A stretch of 64,000 bases of DNA, taken from assembly GCF_049965695.1 (NCBI RefSeq), contig NZ_JBMFWB010000004.1:31769-95768 (forward strand), written 5' to 3'. Each line of letters starts with the position of its first letter. The stretch's first letter is position 1. Position numbers and translations under genes: made by a program. Below the pieces are notes generated by a model. That model ran no database searches. It saw nothing but the letters and a program-made list of their open reading frames with translations, and was not told the origin of the DNA. Shown here piece after piece: positions 58,432 through 64,000 of the stretch. This stretch comes from Athalassotoga sp049965695 (GTDB lineage: Bacteria > Thermotogota > Thermotogae > Mesoaciditogales > Mesoaciditogaceae).

Positions 58432-59430
58432 TTAGTTGAGTATTTCGTAAAGGTAATACTCTCTTAAAAGTTCTATGCAGAACATGTCCCTTTCATATCC
58501 ATATTGCGAGATATCATTTGAGATGCTTTTTACATCGGCAGAAGTTGCTTTCCCCTGAAGATAATTTCCGTAAACTGTCGAGTAAGTTTTTAAAAGTCCG
58601 TTAAGTTTAGAATCGTACAGATTGACGAAATTTGCAAGTATGTTCATATCGTCAAAATATTTCTTCTTCTGAACATTTTCTACATTTTGAACGGTTTGCT
58701 GCGATGTCTGATTCCATGAATATTGAACGGAAATCGAAAACGAAGAACTCTGATTTTGCAGCATAGAGCCGTTAATTCCAAAAGATAAATCTGAATTTTG
58801 AGATGGTTGAGTGTATTGATAGTAGGGTGTGAAAGTTTTTGGAATGTTTGGAACGTTCAAAGCGGGAAATGAAAAATTGTCAATGTTGATGTTCAAAAGC
58901 GCATTTATCATGTTGAGATCGTAAGCATACTCGGATTTCATAAGGGCCACGTTGGTTTGATTTTGAAGAGAAGTCGATTGATCACTTTCGTAATTTATCA
59001 TCGTCTTCATCTTCATGGCATCGAAAAAGTAATTTATCACATCCATCCTAAGTTTGTTTCTATCACTTATGTATTGGTATAAAAATGCAGATTGACTTCT
59101 TTGATATGAATTCGGATCGAAGATTGCGGATATTGAAATTTCACTGTTGGATGATATTCCAACGTTTAAATTAAGGTTTTTGTATATGCCAACGCTCACA
59201 ACACCCGTTGCGATGTACGAAAGCGGATTTGAACCGATCGTCATTGAGCCGGCAGAACCATAAATGCCAAAAGAAGTTATTCCGGCTAAAGAAGAGATGT
59301 TGTTGACGTAGTTGATGGATGAGATGTTATCGGCCAATTTTAGGAGATCTTCTATGGTTTGTCCCGAGACAACGCTTACAGCCATAGATAAAATCGATAA
59401 AATTGTCACGATGAATAGAATTCTTTTCAA
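58432..59430 (-). CDS. Secreted protein, possible outer-envelope component
   Basis: 332 residues from TTG 59430, seven bases after GGAGGTG; the 55 codons further upstream are the coiled-coil gene in another frame. Residues 1-23 form a signal peptide (RILFIVTILSILSMAVSVVSG). The mature chain is rich in Ser, Asn, Gln and Tyr, with alternating strands (GVVSVGIYKNLNLNVGISSN; SFSISVQYSWNQTSQQT) and two long helices (near 140-190 and 240-332). The strand-helix alternation and the final LLREYYLYEILN recall TolC-like outer-membrane proteins, at half to two-thirds of their length. I do not recognise the family. It overlaps the RHH-coil gene by 4 bp. Confidence 0.6.
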   Translation of the reverse strand: MKRILFIVTILSILSMAVSVVSGQTIEDLLKLADNISSINYVNNISSLAGITSFGIYGSAGSMTIGSNPLSYIATGVVSVGIYKNLNLNVGISSNSEISISAIFDPNSYQRSQSAFLYQYISDRNKLRMDVINYFFDAMKMKTMINYESDQSTSLQNQTNVALMKSEYAYDLNMINALLNINIDNFSFPALNVPNIPKTFTPYYQYTQPSQNSDLSFGINGSMLQNQSSSFSISVQYSWNQTSQQTVQNVENVQKKKYFDDMNILANFVNLYDSKLNGLLKTYSTVYGNYLQGKATSADVKSISNDISQYGYERDMFCIELLREYYLYEILN

Positions 59431-60305
59431 TTTGAGACACCTCCGTTGGCTTTGTCCTGTGCGGACTTCGTTTTCAAAGAAAGTATCGTTTCTCTCATTT
59501 CGTCTATTTGGGCGTATAGTTTCTTTATGGTTGAATTGTATTCTTCGAACTGTTTCCTTTGATCGTCTATTATCGTTCTTATACGATCCTGACATTCTTG
59601 CTTTTCCTTCATTATTCCCGTTTGATATTCCATGTTAGACCTTACCGAGATCCCTTCCATCTCTTTTTTGTGATCCAATTGGATCCTTTCAAGATCCGAT
59701 TTTAGACTTTCAACTTTACTTGAAAGGTTTTCATTTTCTCTGGTAATCTCTTCAACATGCTTTTCCATTTCTGTGATTTGCGTTTTTAAAGATGCATTTT
59801 CAACTTTTATCGCTTTGCATGATTCTATTTCTGATTCGATCGTTTTAATTTTCTCCTTGTATTCTTTTATAAGTTCAAGGTTGGTTTCATCTTTTTCGGT
59901 TAGATCTTTCAAATTTTTCTTGAGCGTGTTTTTTTCATTCTCACTTTCTTCGAAAGCGGATTTAATCTTTGAAAGTTCGTCTGAAAGACCTTTGTGCTTT
60001 TCGGTCATGTTTTGAAGCAGTTTGTCTTTTTCTTCAATTTCTTTTTTGCATTCTGAATTTATACTTTCTACTTCAAGTTTAGAATCTTCTATCAAGCCCG
60101 AATAAAGAGCCTTTATCCTTGAAAGATGACCTTCAAGTTCGGAAAATTCTTTGACACGATCTTCGTGACCGGCGTTTTGCGCTTCATAACTTTCTATGAG
60201 TTTAGAAAAAAATTCTTTTCCGGTAACTCCAGAGTTTTTTATCGCATTCATGATCCGATCTTTTAACTCCTCATCAATTTTAACCGAGTAAGTTGTATCT
60301 GCCAT
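59427..60305 (-). CDS. Ribbon-helix-helix plus long coiled-coil protein (KfrA-like layout)
   Basis: 292 residues, ATG 60305 after GGAGGTG. Residues 3-42 look like a ribbon-helix-helix DNA-binding domain (TYSVKIDEELKDRIMNAIKN, then GVTGKEFFSKLIESYE). Residues 50-275 are an almost unbroken heptad coil (EKDKLLQNMTEKHKGLSDEL and so on). Such an N-terminal DNA-binding domain with a long coil is found in KfrA-type plasmid proteins and in some nucleoid or segregation factors. It lies between a tyrosine recombinase and a secreted protein; a role in DNA organisation or in regulation is possible but unproven. Confidence 0.65.
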   Translation of the reverse strand: MADTTYSVKIDEELKDRIMNAIKNSGVTGKEFFSKLIESYEAQNAGHEDRVKEFSELEGHLSRIKALYSGLIEDSKLEVESINSECKKEIEEKDKLLQNMTEKHKGLSDELSKIKSAFEESENEKNTLKKNLKDLTEKDETNLELIKEYKEKIKTIESEIESCKAIKVENASLKTQITEMEKHVEEITRENENLSSKVESLKSDLERIQLDHKKEMEGISVRSNMEYQTGIMKEKQECQDRIRTIIDDQRKQFEEYNSTIKKLYAQIDEMRETILSLKTKSAQDKANGGVSN

Positions 60306-60389
60306 TAGGCACCTCCGTTGGCTTATGTTGAATTACAATCTTTAGTATACCAAATTATTGTAAAGTTTAAAAGGTATATATAGGTAAAC

Positions 60390-60971
60390 TTACAAATTAA
60401 CGGACTTATACCTTTCATTCATTTCTTCACGTTCTATTCCGATGTATCTAAGCGTTATTTTAGGACTCGAGTGGTTGAGCATTTTTTGGAGCATCGCTAT
60501 ATCCGTTCCGTTTTTGTATTGATGGTACCCAAATGTTTTTCTAAGTGTATGAGTTCCGACATTTTCCTTTATTCCTGCACTTTTGCAATATTTGTTTATC
60601 ATTTGCCATGCGGCAATCCTGCTTATTGGTTTTAAACCGCCATTTTTCTTTCTGCTTGGAAAAATCCAGTCTTCCATTTCGAAAGACTGCATCTTTTTGA
60701 TGTAAGCCTTTATGCTGTCGATGACTGCATCGTTGAGCGGAAATTTTTTTGTCTTCCCTGTTTTTTTCTCCTTTACAAGCACTTCTTCTCTTATCTTGCC
60801 ATTTTCATAAAGTACGTCTTCCCATTTCAATTTAAGAATATCAGATATCCTCAGGCCTGCGTTTATGCCTAACGTGAATATCAGAAGATCTCTGAAATCA
60901 CCGTGATCGACCATCAAATTTTTCACATCTCTTATTTTTTCCACGTCTTTTATTGGGCTTACCTCACGCAT
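60390..60971 (-). CDS. Tyrosine recombinase, catalytic domain only
   Basis: 193 residues from ATG 60971, with GGGGATG upstream; the start lies within patB. The catalytic set is complete: Arg in NAGLRISDIL, Lys in KEKKTGKTKKFPL, H-x-x-R in GTHTLRKTFGYH, and His/Tyr in MLNHSSPKITLRYIG. The usual N-terminal SAM-like core-binding domain is missing (family length about 290-300), so the enzyme starts at the catalytic fold. It could be a remnant of an integrated element, a helper recombinase, or a short integrase family of its own. No attachment site was found. Confidence 0.85.
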   Translation of the reverse strand: MREVSPIKDVEKIRDVKNLMVDHGDFRDLLIFTLGINAGLRISDILKLKWEDVLYENGKIREEVLVKEKKTGKTKKFPLNDAVIDSIKAYIKKMQSFEMEDWIFPSRKKNGGLKPISRIAAWQMINKYCKSAGIKENVGTHTLRKTFGYHQYKNGTDIAMLQKMLNHSSPKITLRYIGIEREEMNERYKSVNL

Positions 60972-62148
60972 TTTCAACATCCCCAAGGGCATTTTTCAAT
61001 TTTTCAAGTCCTGTCAAAAGCAACTCGCGTGGCATGGCGATGTTCATCCTCTGAAAACCACTTCCTCCGATACCAAACAAATTTCCATCGTCAAGTGCGA
61101 GATGCGCTTTTTTGATGATAAGGCTCGAGAGATTTTCATCCGAAAGCCCGAATCTCCTGAAATCAAGCCATGCAAGATAAGTGCCTTCAGGTTTTACAAG
61201 ATCAACCTTTGGCATTTCTCTATCGAGAAATGATTCCAAAAATTTCAAATTTCCCGTAAGATATTCAAGCAAAGCGTCAAACCATTCATCACCGTACGTG
61301 TAAGCAGCCTGAGTGGCAACGATGGAAAATATGTTCGATGTCTCAACGTCAAGATTTTCAAGCGTTACTTCAAACTCATCCCTTAGCCTTTTATCTGGTA
61401 TCACAACTATCGAAGAAGGTATACCTGCAAGGTTAAAAGTTTTGTTTGGTGCCAGAAATGTCACCGTATTTGCCTTTGAGGCAAAAGACAAAACGGAAGT
61501 GTGCTTGTTTGGTTCATAAACAAAATCAGAATGAATTTCGTCCGAGGCGAGGATGAGATCGTTTTTATCGCATATATTCAAAAGTTCTCCAATCTCCTGA
61601 CGATTCCAAACTCTTCCGACAGGATTGTGAGGGTTACAAAGAATTACCATCTTTGTTCTGTTTGTTATCTTTTTCCTTAAATCTTCAAAATCCATTGAAT
61701 ATCTTTTGTTTTCAAATTTAAGCGGATTGTTGACAATAATCCTTCCGTTGTTTTTTATGATTCTGAAGAATGGATAGTAAACCGGCGGTTGAACTATGAT
61801 TTCATCGCCTGGCTTTGTATAGGCAAGTACCGCTATCGTCAAAGCAGATACAACACCGGCACCGTCGACAATCCATTCTCTTTTTATATCAAGATCATGT
61901 CTTCTCGCCATCCAGCCGATTATCGAATTGTAAAAGTTCTCCGGCCTGAAGGTATACCCAAAAATTCCTTGCTCTGCTCGCGTTTTTATTGCGTCAATGA
62001 TCTCTTGAGGGACTTTGAAGTCCATATCCGCTACCCACATCGGAAAGAGTCCTTCTCTTCTGAACATCTTCGTCATTCCTTCCCATTTTACCGAATTTGT
62101 GCCATGTCTGTCGATTATTTCATCAAAATTGTAGTGTTTGCGCTCCAT
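60964..62148 (-). CDS. patB: PLP-dependent C-S lyase, PatB/MalY type
   Basis: 394 residues, ATG 62148 after GGAGG. The fold-type I aminotransferase core has GVVSALTIAVLAYTKPGDE, NPHNPVGRVW, the phosphate-binding SDEIHSDF and the PLP lysine in LAPNKTFNLAGI near 235. R-x-N-I-A near 375 (FQRMNIAMP) binds the carboxylate. The N-terminal MWVADMDFKVP is diagnostic of the PatB/MalY cystathionine beta-lyase group, which cleaves C-S bonds to give pyruvate, ammonia and a thiol. It has its own promoter and a conspicuous palindrome in the leader. Confidence 0.94.
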   Translation of the reverse strand: MERKHYNFDEIIDRHGTNSVKWEGMTKMFRREGLFPMWVADMDFKVPQEIIDAIKTRAEQGIFGYTFRPENFYNSIIGWMARRHDLDIKREWIVDGAGVVSALTIAVLAYTKPGDEIIVQPPVYYPFFRIIKNNGRIIVNNPLKFENKRYSMDFEDLRKKITNRTKMVILCNPHNPVGRVWNRQEIGELLNICDKNDLILASDEIHSDFVYEPNKHTSVLSFASKANTVTFLAPNKTFNLAGIPSSIVVIPDKRLRDEFEVTLENLDVETSNIFSIVATQAAYTYGDEWFDALLEYLTGNLKFLESFLDREMPKVDLVKPEGTYLAWLDFRRFGLSDENLSSLIIKKAHLALDDGNLFGIGGSGFQRMNIAMPRELLLTGLEKLKNALGDVENA

Positions 62149-62181
62149 TTTTTATCCTCCATGGTTGTTATTTAGAGTTTT

Positions 62182-62212
62182 GAATTTAACAAAAGGAGAT
62201 TATGTTAAATTC
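62182..62212. promoter_or_regulatory. 10-bp inverted repeat, candidate operator of patB
   Basis: GAATTTAACA (62182-62191) and TGTTAAATTC (62203-62212), perfect, with an 11-bp spacer. It lies in the transcribed leader between the promoter at 62225-62252 and the patB start, a typical place for a repressor site. The lack of a T-run on the minus strand argues against a terminator. Confidence 0.5.
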
Positions 62213-62224
62213 GATTTTAAAAAA

Positions 62225-62252
62225 ATTATAGCACGAAATCAAACAAAACCAA
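62225..62252 (-). promoter_or_regulatory. Promoter of patB
   Basis: On the minus strand TTGGTT, 16 bp, TATAAT, 77 bp before ATG 62148. Confidence 0.55.
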
Positions 62253-62437
62253 CATGACGTTTTTTGCCCTTAGTTTATAATGGTTTATCTGGTATACTAC
62301 TTATTTTAAAAGGTAAACCATAATTTTTAATATTCAAATAAGTATACAACACTTATAAATCAGTATGAGGTATTTCAAAAATTTTTCATGGCATTATCAC
62401 CCTCGACCTGATTGTGGGAGTTGAAGCGCTTTCTAAC

Positions 62438-62465
62438 TGTCATTCCCGAGTAATCAGGAATCGCC
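62438..62465. repeat. REP-like palindromic element
   Basis: TGTCATTCC, CGAGTAATCA, GGAATCGCC. The same arms with another loop are at 22702-22730. Elements of the form GTCATTCC...GGAATC are extragenic palindromes in many bacteria. Confidence 0.5.
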
Positions 62466-62518
62466 TTTATGTGATTAAATTCTGTTATAATTAAAGGAAA
62501 GAAGATGATTTCAATCTT

Positions 62519-62545
62519 ATCGATTTATTACGATTTATTACGATA
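62519..62545. repeat. Short tandem repeat of CGATTTATTA
   Basis: Two full 10-bp units plus partial units on each side, at 62518-62545. Confidence 0.6.
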
Positions 62546-62700
62546 TCTAAGAAATTTTGCAGCACTTAACTTTTGAAGAAATCATAAGAAGTTAAAACTT
62601 TCCTTCGACAACATTCAAAAGAATATTTAAAAATTGTCGAATCGCTGTGATTATAGTTCCGTCTGTCCCATCATGTGCTGATCTGTTTTTTCACGGTTCT

Positions 62701-62709
62701 GGTATAATA
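62701..62709 (+). promoter_or_regulatory. Extended -10 promoter upstream of the methyltransferase
   Basis: TGGTATAAT, about 195 bp before ATG 62905; no good -35. The leader would include the low-complexity repeats. Confidence 0.4.
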
Positions 62710-62754
62710 ATCAAGATAATTTACCTGTATTCCATTCGCAATTTTCTATTCTGT

Positions 62755-62890
62755 TGATTATCGATTGTAGATTTATTATACATTGTGCATTTTTTAAATT
62801 GTTCATTTTCCATTCTTTTAATTTTCCATTGTCAATTTTCAATTCTTTTTACATTGTTCATTGTACATTATCAATTTTCCATTCTAATGT
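62755..62890. repeat. Low-complexity ATT-rich degenerate repeats
   Basis: Runs of the words CATTGT, TTCATT, TTTTCCATTC and TTTTCAATTC, repeated with small changes immediately before the methyltransferase ribosome binding site (GGGAGG at 62892-62897). Looks like slippage-derived sequence of about 10-bp period. Confidence 0.55.
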
Positions 62891-62904
62891 TGGGAGGATA
62901 TTTC

Positions 62905-63989
62905 ATGTCTCACACGAGTGATTTAATCAACGAAGCACTGTCCAAAGTTTATGAATATATTGAAAGAGAAAATGAAAAAGGAATGGCTAATTATAAGCTA
63001 TTTACCAATAGCAAAATCAACAAACTCAAGTCAAGTATAAATAAAAGTTTAGAAAAATTTGATATCCATATAGTAAGGCATTGGAGTGAATTTAAAAATT
63101 CCAATTATTCTTACTTTGGCAAGAGAAGTTGTACGGAATTTTACAATCTCGCAGTTAAATATCCTGAGTCTTTTGATCAATTCTACGATATGTTAGAAGA
63201 TGAAAATTCAAAGCAAGAATACGACTGGTTTGTCAAATACAGAGTCGCTTATGCGTTTTTAGAAGAAAACGCCGCTTACGAATTGTTTACTCCTCGTATA
63301 ACAAAAGAACAATCTGAAAAATTATCAAAATCGATCAAATTCAAAGATTTTTACGCTGAAATAGACGGATTTAAAATAAAAATAGATAACCAGTTTCTCA
63401 TCGCTGAAACATTTCTCATAGAGCAATACAGAATACCAAATACAGTTGAGCCGTCAAATGGAGATGTCGTTTTAGATGTAGGGGCTTACGTCGGCGATAC
63501 CTCATTTTGGTTTAGAAAATATGTTGGTGAAAATGGAAAAGTTTACGCGTTTGAGCCTTCAAGTTATAACTTTAAAATTCTTGAAGAAAATGTAAAACAG
63601 AATAAAGTTAAAAATATCTTTCCACGAAAGATGGCATTAAGCGATAAAGAGACTATCCTCTCGTTAAAAGGTGCAGGCGTAGGTGGAGCATTGTCTTTGA
63701 CGGGAGATGAAAAGGTAAAGGTTACCACAATAGACAAATTTGTGGAAGATCAAAAGATAGATTGTGTTGATTTTATAAAGATGGACATAGAAGGTGCAGA
63801 ACTTGGCGCATTGAAAGGCGGAGAAAATACGATAAAAAAGTTCAAGCCCAAACTTGCGATCTGTGTTTATCACAAAGGAGAAGATCTTATCACGATACCG
63901 AATTACATAAAGTCTGTTAATAAGGATTACAAATTTATTTAAGACATAACACTGAAGATTGGGGAGAGACAGTTTTGTATGCAAAGTAA
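62905..63989 (+). pseudogene. FkbM-family methyltransferase with a frameshift near the C-terminus
   Basis: ATG 62905 after GGGAGG. The annotated frame gives 345 residues to TAA 63940-63942. The N-terminal 180 residues are mostly helical and of unknown role. The methyltransferase domain has the SAM motif VVLDVGAYVGDTSFWF near 203, YAFEPSSYNF, and VDFIKMDIEGAELGALKGGE, as in FkbM O-methyltransferases. After NKDYKF the frame ends with Ile-stop. In the other frame the text continues YLRHNTEDWGETVLYAK and stops at 63987-63989, which is the usual C-terminus of this family. One T is missing near 63934-63940. The product may still be active with a short end, or this may be a sequencing or phase-variation event in AAATTTATTTAA. 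Confidence 0.8.
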
Positions 63990-64000
63990 TGATATCGGTG

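Larger units (their letters stand above)
62149..62904. other. 756-bp intergenic region between patB and the methyltransferase
   Basis: No believable gene. It holds the patB operator and promoter (62182-62252), an inverted repeat with ATGGTTTA/TAAACCAT (62280-62321), a REP-like hairpin (62438-62465), an orphan extended -10 TGTTATAAT (62483-62491), a short tandem repeat (62519-62545), the likely methyltransferase promoter (62701-62709) and a stretch of low-complexity ATT-rich repeats (62755-62890). Confidence 0.6.

Noticed and set aside
62280..62321. ATGGTTTA/TAAACCAT inverted repeat as a terminator
   Set aside because: The arms are 8 bp with 26 bp between them and no T-run; it may be a protein site but is not supported as a terminator.
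62755..62890. CRISPR-like array
   Set aside because: The periodic words are short, degenerate and without unique spacers of constant length; no cas genes are in the window.
1..64000. tRNA or rRNA genes
   Set aside because: No cloverleaf with a TTCGANNC arm or rRNA-like stretch was recognised on either strand; GGTTCAG-like matches belong to the dispersed repeat.

Overview
The window reads as chromosomal DNA of a low-to-moderate GC, probably thermophilic, member of the Thermotogota. This is inference from gene content: a stand-alone TrpB2, a SpeD/SpeE pair whose SpeE resembles the Thermotoga enzyme, a rapZ-yvcK-whiA cluster, oligopeptide-type binding proteins, a P5C/proline dehydrogenase complex of the multi-subunit (archaeal/Thermotogales) kind, and heavy use of TTG starts. 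An early-branching lineage of the Mesoaciditoga/Athalassotoga type would fit, but no rRNA or marker set is here to prove it. No tRNA, rRNA, CRISPR array or intact transposase was seen.

Layout. 0-7.6 kb: end of one amidohydrolase, a decayed second one, two paralogous secreted family-5 substrate-binding proteins, an APC-type permease broken by an internal deletion, and an intact amidohydrolase. 7.6-14.7 kb (minus): a small coiled-coil gene, a ZapA-like gene, rapZ, yvcK and whiA; then radical SAM, galT, glgA and a CBS-ACT protein. 14.9-17.6 kb (minus): a TPP-riboswitch-controlled thiamine transporter (ThiB, ThiP). 17.6-22.5 kb (minus): heat-shock block of dnaK, hsp20 and a ClpC/ClpB-like AAA+ protein. 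22.9-29.3 kb (plus): csp, sbcD, sbcC and a secreted phospholipase-D-like nuclease with OB folds. 29.3-33 kb (minus): secreted esterase, gluconokinase, gluconolactonase-like protein. 33-38.3 kb (plus): tsaE, lon, engB, korB, korC and dgkA, tightly packed. 38.3-40.1 kb: a trp leader peptide with three consecutive Trp codons, a classical attenuator, and trpB2. 40.2-43 kb (minus): two sugar isomerase-like proteins and a Gfo/Idh/MocA dehydrogenase. 43-50 kb (plus): FtsX-type permease, uvrC, tdk, cupin, glnA. 50-54.8 kb (minus): proline catabolic operon. 55.1-56.9 kb (plus): XRE-cupin regulator, speD, speE. 56.9-62.2 kb (minus): nnr, a secreted protein, a ribbon-helix-helix/coiled-coil protein, a minimal tyrosine recombinase and patB. 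62.9-64 kb: an FkbM-type methyltransferase with a terminal frameshift.

The most striking feature is at 38587-38768: promoter, leader ORF (38633-38695) ending in QNNWWWHNP, and mutually exclusive 1:2, antiterminator 2:3 and terminator 3:4 pairings, all in front of trpB2. The geometry is that of the enterobacterial trp attenuator, here controlling a lone TrpB2.

A second theme is a family of GC-richer intergenic repeats (280-430, 4069-4299, 20557-20645, 22640-22890, 38320-38586, 40078-40190) that differ in base composition from the genes around them. One end, GATTCGGAATTTGAAATTGG followed by TTCAGTATA, often lies directly upstream of a gene and can be read as a promoter (TTCGGA, 17 bp, TATAAA). 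Genes are closely packed, with many 4-bp overlaps. A recurrent arrangement has the stop codon of one gene inside the AGGTGA ribosome binding site of the next, followed by a TTG start.
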